Shown in pieces: positions 8,642 to 15,855 of a DNA stretch of 21,639 nucleotides. The notes under the pieces are model-generated. The model searched no databases. It worked only from the letters and a program-made list of their open reading frames with translations, and had not been told where the DNA came from. This DNA comes from Pseudomonadota bacterium. GTDB taxonomy: Bacteria; Pseudomonadota; Gammaproteobacteria; Burkholderiales; Ferrovaceae. The translations under genes were made by a program, and so were the position numbers. Position 1 is the stretch's first letter, and each line of letters starts with the position of its first letter. The stretch is taken from assembly GCA_021828575.1 (NCBI GenBank), contig JAJZEL010000220.1, positions 1-21,639 of the forward strand, read 5' to 3'.

Positions 8642-9394
8642 TTATCGTGTTAGACGAAAACCCACCGTAGTGGTCTGCATTTCGGGATCATCCGCGCTAC
8701 GGCTCATCGTTCGCAGTTCCTTTGCGTCATTGTCCCACGACCCTCCTCGAAGCACACGCGAATGGCATTCCCTCTCCTCTGTAGCCACCTGCCCCATCGA
8801 CCAGGCGACACCATCCGCCGGTGCCTTGCTTAGATCCTCGTGATAGCAGTCTTCCACCCACTCCCAGACATTACCGCTCATGTCATAAAGCCCCCATGCA
8901 TTGGGCGTTTTCGTGCCCACAGGATGGGGCGAGTGATGGCTGTTGTCCTCGAACCAGGCAATGGACTTGGGATCGTTCCCGCCACAATAGAGAGTGTCCT
9001 GCCCCGCGCGACACGCGTACTCCCATTCTGCTTCGGAAGGCAATCGGTAGTTTTTGCCGGTACGTGCATTAAGCCTGAGAATGAAAACCTGCACATCCTC
9101 CCAACTCACGCTTTCCACGGGGCAATCAGGCCCGCATTTTCTGAAAGTACTGGGATTCTTCCCCATGACGGAATACCAGAGCTTCTGAGTCACCGGGGTG
9201 GACGCCATCATAAAGGGGTGGGCAAAAGTGACCTTATGACCACCACTCCCATCGTGCATCATGAAACTGCCCGCAGGCACTGTCACCATTTTGGGGCAAT
9301 CCGGGCAGTCCTTCGGGTCATTCCCTGCTGCCAAGGCTACTCCAGCCCATAAAATCAGCATGATGGCCCAACCGGATTTTCGTGATTTATCCAT
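8642..9394 (-). CDS. Secreted SUMF/FGE-fold protein without the FGE cysteines
   Basis: 250-residue exported protein of the formylglycine-generating-enzyme (SUMF1/PvdO/EgtB-like) fold. The third of three consecutive ATGs is chosen. GGAGGA then lies 6 bases upstream, whereas an ATG at 9460 would fall inside the proposed promoter. Residues 1-23 form a signal peptide (cut near ALA/AG). The fold is marked by PAGSFMM, RLPSEAEWEYACRAG, GLYDMSGNVWEWVEDC, RVLRGGSW and GFRLTR. The catalytic cysteine pair that follows RGGSW in true FGE is absent (DNDAKELRTMSRS). It also has CPDC and CGPDC pairs that may form disulfides. Paired with SCO in one operon, it may act in oxidase assembly, but that is inference. 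Confidence 0.9.
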   Translation of the reverse strand: MDKSRKSGWAIMLILWAGVALAAGNDPKDCPDCPKMVTVPAGSFMMHDGSGGHKVTFAHPFMMASTPVTQKLWYSVMGKNPSTFRKCGPDCPVESVSWEDVQVFILRLNARTGKNYRLPSEAEWEYACRAGQDTLYCGGNDPKSIAWFEDNSHHSPHPVGTKTPNAWGLYDMSGNVWEWVEDCYHEDLSKAPADGVAWSMGQVATEERECHSRVLRGGSWDNDAKELRTMSRSADDPEMQTTTVGFRLTR

Positions 9395-9438
9395 CATCAT
9401 TCCTCCCGTCAAACCCATTCTATTGTCCTTCAGCCAAA

Positions 9439-9467
9439 AGTGTAGCCCACGAACGCGCATTGCTCAA
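9439..9467 (-). promoter_or_regulatory. Putative sigma-70 promoter for the FGE-fold/SCO operon
   Basis: Read on the minus strand, TTGAGC (9467-9462) is followed by a 17-base spacer and TACACT (9444-9439). Each hexamer matches 4 of 6 consensus positions with ideal spacing. Transcription would start near 9432, giving a 5' leader of about 38 bases with GGAGGA before the ATG at 9394. Confidence 0.5.
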
Positions 9468-9515
9468 TCGCTGTCCCGTTAAAGACGACGGCTCGTCATC
9501 CCCCCGGAATCCGAT

Positions 9516-9544
9516 TTGCCTTGACCCAGTGCTTTTGATATGAT
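9516..9544 (+). promoter_or_regulatory. Putative extended -10 promoter for the 47-residue gene
   Basis: TGATATGAT (9536-9544) is an extended -10 (TGn then TATGAT, 5 of 6). TTGCCT at 9516-9521 is a 4-of-6 match for a -35 with a 17-base spacer. Transcription would start near 9551, about 60 bases before the ATG at 9611. Together with the opposed promoter at 9439-9467 it makes this intergenic region a divergent control region. Confidence 0.5.
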
Positions 9545-9610
9545 CAGGTGAACTGGCCAAAGGCCCGGTGCCCGAGCGGTTTTTCATACATTCTAAGGAG
9601 GGGTGAAGAA

Positions 9611-9754
9611 ATGACTGGTTATGGTATGGAGATCATGGAAAAAGGCTGGATGATCATTCCAGTTGTGCTTTTCGGTGGTGGTATCCTGGTATCGTGGGCT
9701 TTGGGTGGCATGGGCATTGATATGGTTGCCAGCAGATCCAAGCAAGAAAAGTAA
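9611..9754 (+). CDS. 47-residue single-helix membrane protein
   Basis: Small protein starting at the ATG at 9611, preceded by AAGGAGG at 9-base spacing, a strong ribosome binding site that decides this start over an upstream in-frame codon at 9548. It has one hydrophobic helix (about residues 13-33, glycine-rich, WMIIPVVLFGGGILVSWAL) and a short charged tail ending SRSKQEK. I do not recognise a family. Its own promoter, strong ribosome binding site and position beside an oxidase-like gene suggest a small respiratory-complex subunit, like CcoQ or other single-helix accessory subunits. This is inference. Confidence 0.7.
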   Translation: MTGYGMEIMEKGWMIIPVVLFGGGILVSWALGGMGIDMVASRSKQEK

Positions 9755-9767
9755 TTACCGGTTTTAG

Positions 9768-9793
9768 CCCGCCCGAAACCTTCTTCGGGTGGG
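9768..9793 (+). other. Stem-loop after the 47-residue gene
   Basis: CCCGCCCGAA (9768-9777) pairs with TTCGGGTGGG (9784-9793) with one G-T pair and a 6-base loop, a 10-bp stem 14 bases after the stop codon. It is followed by TCTCCCCC rather than a run of T, so it is a poor intrinsic terminator. It may protect the short mRNA or attenuate transcription into the 173-residue gene. The rest of the 195-base gap up to 9949 shows no other feature I can support. Confidence 0.4.
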
Positions 9794-9949
9794 TCTCCCC
9801 CTGACAGTTGCACTCGTACAGTCCCCGTATTGCTTCCAGCAGGGTCCGTATTTTTACATGCACCAGGATGTTAGTTAACTTTCCCAGACCCACTGTGACT
9901 TTCTTTGAGTTAAGCGAGCCATACCGTCCGAGAAGAGTTTGAGTGAACT

Positions 9950-10471
9950 ATGGCCCCAGTTTCAGATCACCGCTATCTGGTCAAGTTTTTGCTGGTTTCC
10001 GCGCTTTCCCTGTTCATCGGCGCCATGCATGGCATGTTGCAGGTTCTTCCACCCATCAGGCGATGGCTGGATTCTATCGGCAGCCCCTACGGTGGCCCGG
10101 GACACATGATCGACCCTCTTGCCCATGCGCACATGAATCTGGTGGGGGGGGTGGTCATGCTGGCCATGGGCGTCACTTATTATTTGCTCCCCCTGTTTAC
10201 GGACAAGCCGCTTTATTCACGAAAGCTGGTTCAGCGGTCCTTCTGGTGGATGTTTTCTGGCGTATACAGTTTTTACACGGCCCAGATGGTCTTTGGAATT
10301 TGGGAGGGCTATCTGCTGCTTCACGATCGAGCTGCCATGCCCGCAGTACATCACTGGTATGGTCCTTTGGTGGCTGTAGCAGGAACCAGCATGGCGGTGG
10401 GGTTCATGATTTACTTCTACAACGTGGTCATGACACTCCGTTCATCTTCCACGGCTGAAACGGTTAGCTGA
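9950..10471 (+). CDS. Mini heme-copper-oxidase subunit I-like membrane protein
   Basis: 173 residues with four hydrophobic helices (about 10-30, 59-84, 95-120 and 136-160). LAHAHMNLVGGVVMLAMGVTYY followed by KPLYSRKL resembles the subunit I helix that holds the two axial heme histidines (HAHLALLG in the CcoN of this window) and the loop and helices after it. The protein thus looks like a free-standing C-terminal third of subunit I, without the CuB-binding helices. His27 (GAMHGM) in helix 1 could be a partner heme ligand for a His in HAH. It cannot be a complete oxidase. Short subunit-I-like proteins exist, but I cannot name this one. Its stop is one base from the convergent lipoprotein gene. 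The ribosome binding site is weak. Confidence 0.8.
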   Translation: MAPVSDHRYLVKFLLVSALSLFIGAMHGMLQVLPPIRRWLDSIGSPYGGPGHMIDPLAHAHMNLVGGVVMLAMGVTYYLLPLFTDKPLYSRKLVQRSFWWMFSGVYSFYTAQMVFGIWEGYLLLHDRAAMPAVHHWYGPLVAVAGTSMAVGFMIYFYNVVMTLRSSSTAETVS

Positions 10472-10472
10472 A

Positions 10473-10889
10473 TCAGCCCGCGGATACCTTGAGGGGAAAG
10501 TAAAGCACGGTGGTGTCCTCTCGCCGCTTGACCTGTACCTGTACCGTCGAACGATCCGCACCGTTCACCAAAGCTGCACGCCGGTAAACGCCCACCCGCC
10601 CGTCTTGAATGCACTGCTTCCACTCATCCTGGTCAGACGTTCTCACGTCTATGATGCAGTCCCAGCCTGGACGCCCATTGTCTGTAGTGACGATCACCAA
10701 AAATTCCGCCATCCCTTCGTGGGGAGGACTGGGACGCGTTTCCACCCGAATATCCAACCCCTTCCAGTGTTGCGGGGGACTGTCCGGACGTTCCTCACCC
10801 ACCCCATTCCCGCCGCATGCTGCCAGAACTGAGCACAGCAACAGCGACAGGAACTGCCGCCTGTCAAAAGGATGGTCCGAGCACATCAA
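10473..10889 (-). CDS. Lipoprotein of unknown function
   Basis: 138 residues. The N-terminus has DRRQFLSLLLCSVLAACGG: a lipobox (LAAC, lipidated Cys about residue 25) behind a twin-arginine-like RR pair, so Tat export of a lipoprotein is possible. The mature part (about 26-138) is rich in beta-strand-type sequence with no heme or metal motif that I recognise. Its ATG overlaps the stop of the preceding two-helix protein gene by 4 nt (ATGA), so it is the last gene of the leftward respiratory operon. It may be a periplasmic face or assembly partner of the oxidase. That role rests only on context. Confidence 0.75.
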   Translation of the reverse strand: MMCSDHPFDRRQFLSLLLCSVLAACGGNGVGEERPDSPPQHWKGLDIRVETRPSPPHEGMAEFLVIVTTDNGRPGWDCIIDVRTSDQDEWKQCIQDGRVGVYRRAALVNGADRSTVQVQVKRREDTTVLYFPLKVSAG

Positions 10890-11326
10890 GGAGTCAACGA
10901 AGTGGAAGAAGGCGGCGGGGATGCATCATCACTCTGGGCTTCAGGGTCGGAATCAAGGCGTCCGATTTTGGCAGAGCCGTACATATGAACCATGCGGTAC
11001 ACAAAATAACCTGCCACTGCAATATACCCCAGTGCCACGGCAAATCCCCAATCCACCCAACTGCGTTCGTAACCCGCCCGGTTACCCCAGAAAGGAAACG
11101 CCAAACCAACGCCCACAAGAAGAACCACCAGTACCACGGCGAAAAACCAGTAAGGTACCGGTTTCTGTGACAACGGGATATTCTCAACCAACTCCCAGTC
11201 TTCTAATCCCCTTTTGGCTTTGCGTTCCTCATCGGAGGCATAACCAAAATGATCGCTGTCTCGCTCGCCCCAATGAGACTGCACACTTCCCAACGGACGT
11301 TCGGGCGCGTTATCGTCTTCAGTCAT
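10886..11326 (-). CDS. Two-helix membrane protein, CcoP-N-terminus-like
   Basis: 146 residues from the ATG at 11326, which follows the ccoG stop by one base and has GGGAGGT just upstream. An upstream in-frame start at 11389 would lie inside ccoG. The first 55 residues are charged and cytoplasmic; helices run at about 58-79 and 91-112, with a charged, proline-rich tail. KPVPYWFFAVVLV followed by PFWGNR resembles NPVPVPVVWLVFL followed by PLWGQR in the 210-residue protein at 18794-19426, so the two may be paralogs. The pattern also recalls the NNPLPRWW start of CcoP, but there is no heme motif. Unknown family; probable oxidase subunit or assembly factor. Confidence 0.75.
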   Translation of the reverse strand: MTEDDNAPERPLGSVQSHWGERDSDHFGYASDEERKAKRGLEDWELVENIPLSQKPVPYWFFAVVLVVLLVGVGLAFPFWGNRAGYERSWVDWGFAVALGYIAVAGYFVYRMVHMYGSAKIGRLDSDPEAQSDDASPPPSSTSLTP

Positions 11327-11327
11327 T

Positions 11328-12635
11328 TCAACCTCCCTGAGCCCTTTCCGAAAAATGTTGAATGGGAAAACTGCTGTGCCAACCGTCATCTGACCAAGTC
11401 AGCACGGAAAACGAATGCAAACCATGGGATAGATGGTCGGACAATTCAATGTTGACAGAAGTCCTGTCCGCCCCTTGGATGTGGACCAACGTGGAAGACA
11501 ACTGATACTCCGATGGATCAAGACCACGGATGGCCACGTGCAAGACACCGGGTTGATATCGTTTGTTGGCAAGCTCGACCCGATAATCGCGGTTTCCTGA
11601 GCCGTTTTGTATTTCTGAACGATATACCGACGCATGAAAAGGCTCCCATGACCACAGTCCCCAGATAAAAAAGGACATTCCCAGTGAAGCGATCACGGCA
11701 ACCCAGGCAGTTCTGGATTTTGCAGAGACGCTGTTATCCTTAAAGTGGATACGCGCTTCCTTTTTTTCTTTGCGTTCGCCAAATTCGAAAGTCAATAGCC
11801 CCGGTTCCTGCTTTTTGGCATGCAGCCTGTTGCAAGCGTCTATGCACTCGCCACAATTGATGCAACTGTCGTAAATGTCTGTTTTTCTTGGGTCAATTTC
11901 TATAAAGCAGGAAGTGACGCAATAGTTGCACTTTGCGCATTCGCTGGAACGACTGGCATCGTAACGAACATGAAGGGTTTCACGGGTCCTGAACGTATGT
12001 TGCCAAACTCGGTAAACACAGGCAAAACGACACCAGAAATGGCGGATTACCGCCACATCGATAAAGATAATGAGTGTGAAAACAGCATATATCCAGTGCA
12101 GAGACCCTGCCAGTTTGGGATCTGACTTCCAGGTCACGAAAGACCAAATAGCAGAGGGAGGATAAAAATAAAACAGGGGAATCAGCCCCAACAGCATGGA
12201 ACCGCCCAATAGCGACAGGCCAAGAAGCGTCCAGTTCAGTGGTCTGTCCTTGGCTGATGCAACAACAGGTCTGTCTCCTTCCAGACTGACCTCTGCCCGT
12301 TTCCCGAGCAGCTTGTGAGTCATGAAATTGGCCCATTCTGCCATGGTATTCTGCGGACACGCCCAGCCACAGAAGACGGTGCCTGCCAACGAATACAGGA
12401 TGACCAGCGCACTCAGCAGCAGAATCCACAACCCGGTGATCAAAAAGAAATCGGCAAACCACACCTGTCGACCAAGTATGACCAAAGCCCCCGCCTGAGG
12501 GTCAATGCGAAACAGGCCAGAGGCGGGTACCAGCACGGCCAGAAGAATAGACAGTACCTGCGCCGTCCGTCTTGTGATGTGAAACCGCGTCTGAACCACC
12601 CGGGAACCCGGTAAAATCTTGTCTAGGGATGCCAT
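11328..12635 (-). CDS. ccoG: Cytochrome c oxidase accessory protein CcoG (RdxA/FixG)
   Basis: 435-residue membrane ferredoxin-like protein needed for cbb3 oxidase biogenesis, thought to handle copper reduction for CuB insertion. About five membrane helices are present (near 25-45, 62-85, 138-158, 180-200 and 318-340). CGWACPQ (Cys89, Cys93) is the polyferredoxin signature. Two 4Fe-4S motifs follow: Cys233/236/239/243 and Cys258/261/264/268 (CINCGECIDAC). The C-terminal part (about 350-435) is the immunoglobulin-like FixG domain. Length is a little below the usual 450-480. It sits among the cbb3-like genes rather than in a ccoGHIS operon; no ccoH, ccoI or ccoS is in the window. Confidence 0.95.
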   Translation of the reverse strand: MASLDKILPGSRVVQTRFHITRRTAQVLSILLAVLVPASGLFRIDPQAGALVILGRQVWFADFFLITGLWILLLSALVILYSLAGTVFCGWACPQNTMAEWANFMTHKLLGKRAEVSLEGDRPVVASAKDRPLNWTLLGLSLLGGSMLLGLIPLFYFYPPSAIWSFVTWKSDPKLAGSLHWIYAVFTLIIFIDVAVIRHFWCRFACVYRVWQHTFRTRETLHVRYDASRSSECAKCNYCVTSCFIEIDPRKTDIYDSCINCGECIDACNRLHAKKQEPGLLTFEFGERKEKKEARIHFKDNSVSAKSRTAWVAVIASLGMSFFIWGLWSWEPFHASVYRSEIQNGSGNRDYRVELANKRYQPGVLHVAIRGLDPSEYQLSSTLVHIQGADRTSVNIELSDHLSHGLHSFSVLTWSDDGWHSSFPIQHFSERAQGG

Positions 12636-12641
12636 AGAAAG

Positions 12642-15269
12642 TCAATTCTTCGCTGTTCCGGCCGCAAGGTCAAGAGGGCTAAGTTGTAACAATTTCTGCC
12701 GCGACAATTCGGCATCCGGGTCGTGACGAGCCAGCTGTGCTTTCCAAAGCGCACGCCAAACTTCAGGTTGCCTGGCATTCAGAGCAATCAGCTTCCTGAG
12801 GGTTGGACGAGGATCAATGCCCTGGGCCACCATTGCATCCAGTTGTGAAAGCACACGGTCAGACAGGGCATAAGCTGCCCATCGGTCATGCGGGTTAGCC
12901 TCGACTGCCATGGACTCAAACCGAACTGAAACAGTCTGCTGATCTTGCAGACCGGCCACCCACCCTTTTACAAGATCTGAAGTACACGTGTACGCGCGTT
13001 GCCATTCTTCCTTCCGGTCAGCTGGAACATGCAACAAAAGCGCTGCTTGCTCGGGCGCTGGCCTATGAGACAGAAAATCCTCAAGAAGTCGAGCCATGTC
13101 CAGTCCATCACCATAACGCACTTTTGGCAAGCGGAATTCAAGCTGCGGCTCCCACTCATCCTGAGTGGGCCCGGCCCCAGTCATGATGGGCCCCCAGTAA
13201 CGACCCAGCCAAGTCATCTCCCCCTCTCCCGCCGTTGCGAGATCAATGTCTTGTGATGTCATTCGCTGCAGGTTGGCTAATACTGCAGGCGCTCCGGCCC
13301 ACTGGTCTCTGGGCCCGACAAGCGCCAGATGCATACCGTCCAGAAACATCTGTCCATCCGGAAATGCCTTTTTAAATGTCCTGAGCACAACATCAAGACT
13401 AGGCTTGTCAAACTGGTTCAAGGCAATCCATTGAACAAAAATGCCCCCCGAAGCCAGGTGCGCACGAATGCGCCGAAACTGTTGCAAAGTCAGCAACGAG
13501 CTCGCACCTGCGAGATCCGGATGAAAAAGATCACCCACTATCACATCATAATGATCCCTAGTGGCGCTCAAGAAATGCCTGGCATCATCCTGCCACAAGG
13601 TTGTTGCCTGCAATGCAGTGCCATTGACCGGCGAAAACCAGTCTTTGGCAGCCCTTATGGCACCAGAAGACAACTCGACCGCACTACGCCGCACGCCCGG
13701 AAAAGCCATGGAACCCCGAACCGATATACCCGTTCCCAACCCTTCAAACAAAACAGTTCCAGGGGCCGGATGCAATAGCAAGGGTAGCCTTCCCTGATTG
13801 GACTGTACAAAAACGGCCGTGGGCTCGGTAGAGGCATCCCGGCGTTGCAGGTCAGTCAAAAGCAGTCGCTGCCCGTCGGCCTGCTCCACCACATCTGTCA
13901 TAACGATTGCATCTTCATAACGATACAGGTCCCGACTTCCTGCCAACGACTCAGGAAGCAGGCGTCGAGCCTCTGGCCATTGCCACACCCTGACACTGGC
14001 TCCGATCATGATCAGCAGGCCAATCGCCTGCAGCCATGACCTGCTTCGAGGACTCCAGTACACACCCAATCCCAGGATAAACCAGGAAGCCAGCACCAGT
14101 GTTGCCGTGGTTCCCAGCCAGGGAATCATCACGAGCCCTGCCAGCAATGCACCCAGCGCTGAGCCCAACGAATTCGCGCCATAAAGGCGAACTCCATCCA
14201 CCTTCGTATCCTTGGCCAGCAAAGGGAGCCACCCACCCAGAACCAGGGTGACCGGCAATGTGAACAACATCAATACCGCACCCTGCCCGATGAGAGCGGT
14301 GGTCAGCGAAGACCAGCGTGCCTGTTCGACCCATCCGGAAAGCGTGGGCACCAAAGCCAGTCCTGCCAGCACACCACCTGCAGACAGCCACGGCAAAAGG
14401 GAACGCATGTGCATTTCCATTCGTCGAGCCAACAGGCTACCCAATCCGATTCCCGTGAGAAAAACGGCCAGGACCATGGCCAGGACATATTCGGTCCGCA
14501 GCATGATCAAACCAAACAAGCGGGTCCAACCCACTTCTAGCATCAGACTGGCAGCGCCAAATGCACCATACGCCCAAAGCAGGCGCACTGTCCTGCGATT
14601 GACCGATTGTGGCTCATGGGGCATTTGTTCGCAGTCGCTGGAAGTTGACAACACCCACATGCCCAGCGCCACACAGAATCCCAACCCAGCCGTTACCCAT
14701 GATGCTTTTGTCCAACCGAACCACGGAAGCAAAACCAGCGGCGCCAAAGCTCCCAGAACTGCTCCCAAGGTATTGATGCCGTAAAGATCCTTGAGACTGT
14801 CAGACCCTGGGGGTTGTGAACGCACCACCAGCGCAAAACCACTCCCCATTGCAGCAGCAGGCAGCGTAAGGACAATAAACGAGACGCCCCCCATCAGGGC
14901 GTGCCATTGGGTCAGCGACAAATAGGTAGCAAGATTATCAAGCCCTGACTCCAGCCTGTGCATCCCCATGGGCAGGAGAACGGCAAAGAGAGCCACGGCT
15001 CCCTCAAGAACAGCCAAAATCCTCAGAGGATGTGTTGCAGGTTTTCGTGTTGCGCCCCACCATAGACTACCGGCGCCCAGTCCTGTCATGAAAGCGGCTA
15101 CTGTGACAACGACACCAAAAACGCTGACTCCAAATTCCAGAGACAGCATCCGTGCCCAGAGTACTTCATAAGACAGGCTGACAAGGCCCGACAGGCCGTA
15201 CAGCCCTATGACCCGTCGATTGCCTGTCACGTCAGAATGGGTTGAACCACGCAATACCCACAATGACAT
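12642..15269 (-). CDS. Fused transporter-like membrane domain and spermidine synthase-like domain
   Basis: About 875 residues. The first about 430 form a multi-helix membrane region with an internal duplication: SGLVSLSYEVLWARML / TGLGAGS near the start recurs as ASLMLEVGWTRLF / TGIGLGS about 210 residues later, and LYGINTLGAVLGAL recurs as LYGANSLGSALGAL. The C-terminal part (about 440-690) is a spermidine-synthase-like Rossmann domain with the SAM motif GLGTG (about 510), an acidic VEL and DLFHP. A helical, TPR-like tail follows. Such fusions are common in bacteria, but their substrate is unknown. The start is uncertain: ATG 15269 overlaps the upstream gene by 38 bases, while GTG 15230 lies one base after its stop. 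Confidence 0.88.
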   Translation of the reverse strand: MSLWVLRGSTHSDVTGNRRVIGLYGLSGLVSLSYEVLWARMLSLEFGVSVFGVVVTVAAFMTGLGAGSLWWGATRKPATHPLRILAVLEGAVALFAVLLPMGMHRLESGLDNLATYLSLTQWHALMGGVSFIVLTLPAAAMGSGFALVVRSQPPGSDSLKDLYGINTLGAVLGALAPLVLLPWFGWTKASWVTAGLGFCVALGMWVLSTSSDCEQMPHEPQSVNRRTVRLLWAYGAFGAASLMLEVGWTRLFGLIMLRTEYVLAMVLAVFLTGIGLGSLLARRMEMHMRSLLPWLSAGGVLAGLALVPTLSGWVEQARWSSLTTALIGQGAVLMLFTLPVTLVLGGWLPLLAKDTKVDGVRLYGANSLGSALGALLAGLVMIPWLGTTATLVLASWFILGLGVYWSPRSRSWLQAIGLLIMIGASVRVWQWPEARRLLPESLAGSRDLYRYEDAIVMTDVVEQADGQRLLLTDLQRRDASTEPTAVFVQSNQGRLPLLLHPAPGTVLFEGLGTGISVRGSMAFPGVRRSAVELSSGAIRAAKDWFSPVNGTALQATTLWQDDARHFLSATRDHYDVIVGDLFHPDLAGASSLLTLQQFRRIRAHLASGGIFVQWIALNQFDKPSLDVVLRTFKKAFPDGQMFLDGMHLALVGPRDQWAGAPAVLANLQRMTSQDIDLATAGEGEMTWLGRYWGPIMTGAGPTQDEWEPQLEFRLPKVRYGDGLDMARLLEDFLSHRPAPEQAALLLHVPADRKEEWQRAYTCTSDLVKGWVAGLQDQQTVSVRFESMAVEANPHDRWAAYALSDRVLSQLDAMVAQGIDPRPTLRKLIALNARQPEVWRALWKAQLARHDPDAELSRQKLLQLSPLDLAAGTAKN

Positions 15270-15615
15270 GAGCAATGGCTAGTGTCACCGTCAGGCCGGC
15301 AAGAATGATGTGTACCATGAACAGCGGCTTGCCATAAACGCCCACTGCAATGCCGATGCCTCCTGTTACCAACAAGAGAATAATCAGGGGTATTCCCATG
15401 TAAAACATGATCTCATGCTTGCGATGATCATCGACAGGCATCACGCCATCCGACTTTTCCGCCTGCTTGCGCTCAAATTTCTCCATGAGCTGGATGCCAT
15501 TTGCGTCGCCTGATGTACCACTACCTGCGGCATGCACTAGCGGAGCATTTGCAACAAACAAACCGCAGACCAGCAAAATTGACGATAACCACCGCACTAC
15601 CTTGTAAAACCCCAT
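15232..15615 (-). CDS. Exported two-helix membrane protein with histidine-bearing helix
   Basis: 127 residues. A signal peptide (1-29, ending VHA/AG) is followed by a soluble segment of about 40 residues and two helices (about 70-92 and 98-122). The last helix carries His102 and His116, 14 residues apart, a spacing seen in membrane b-type heme proteins. Heme binding is therefore possible but unproven. The start has GAGG 7 bases upstream and lies 9 bases after the stop of the previous gene. I do not recognise a family. It is a likely subunit or partner of the oxidase because it is embedded in the operon. Confidence 0.75.
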   Translation of the reverse strand: MGFYKVVRWLSSILLVCGLFVANAPLVHAAGSGTSGDANGIQLMEKFERKQAEKSDGVMPVDDHRKHEIMFYMGIPLIILLLVTGGIGIAVGVYGKPLFMVHIILAGLTVTLAIAHVIVGIAWFNPF

Positions 15616-15624
15616 GTTATCGCC

Positions 15625-15855
15625 TCACTCTGTCGGGGGAGAGGTGGTTGTGTCCTCCTCATCTTTTTTGCCCATGGAACGCCATGCCAGAATGGCCATG
15701 AGAATAAAAGGGGAGAAAATGCCCATGAGAAGAAAGAGAAAAATTTCCCAAGGTGTATTGATGGTGACATGAAGATATCTGTAGCTATCCAGCGCATGGC
15801 TCGATTGCGCCCAAAAGAGAAGCACTGGAAACATCAGGCCCGAAACATACTTCAT
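15625..15855 (-). CDS. Small membrane protein (76 residues)
   Basis: A cleavable signal peptide or anchor (about 1-21, ending HALD) precedes one membrane helix (about 39-60) and an acidic, threonine-rich cytoplasmic tail. Its ATG overlaps the stop of the FGE-fold gene (ATGA), so its translation depends on ribosomes finishing that gene. This matters because the FGE-fold gene has a premature stop. No known family recognised. Confidence 0.7.
   Translation of the reverse strand: MKYVSGLMFPVLLFWAQSSHALDSYRYLHVTINTPWEIFLFLLMGIFSPFILMAILAWRSMGKKDEEDTTTSPPTE

Noticed and set aside
8642..9394. True formylglycine-generating enzyme
   Set aside because: The cysteine pair after RGGSW is missing, and no sulfatase gene is nearby.
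9394..9460. Longer N-terminus for the secreted FGE-fold protein starting at 9460
   Set aside because: It would place the start codon between the -35 and -10 of a good promoter, bury the signal peptide 22 residues inside, and ignore the GGAGGA just before 9394.
9535..9546. FNR/ANR-like box (TTGAT then ATCA)
   Set aside because: The half-sites are separated by 3 bases rather than 4 and the second is incomplete; it overlaps the extended -10, which explains the sequence better.
9943..10458. Overlapping frame of 171 residues starting 7 bases before the mini subunit I gene
   Set aside because: Composition is unlike a membrane protein and no motif is seen; the 9950 frame has clear helices and the HAH motif.
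10609..11340. 243-residue plus-strand open frame opposite ccoG and its neighbour
   Set aside because: Rich in Pro, Arg, Thr and Asn with no motif; it is antisense to genes with lipobox, helices and ribosome binding sites, so it is a shadow frame.
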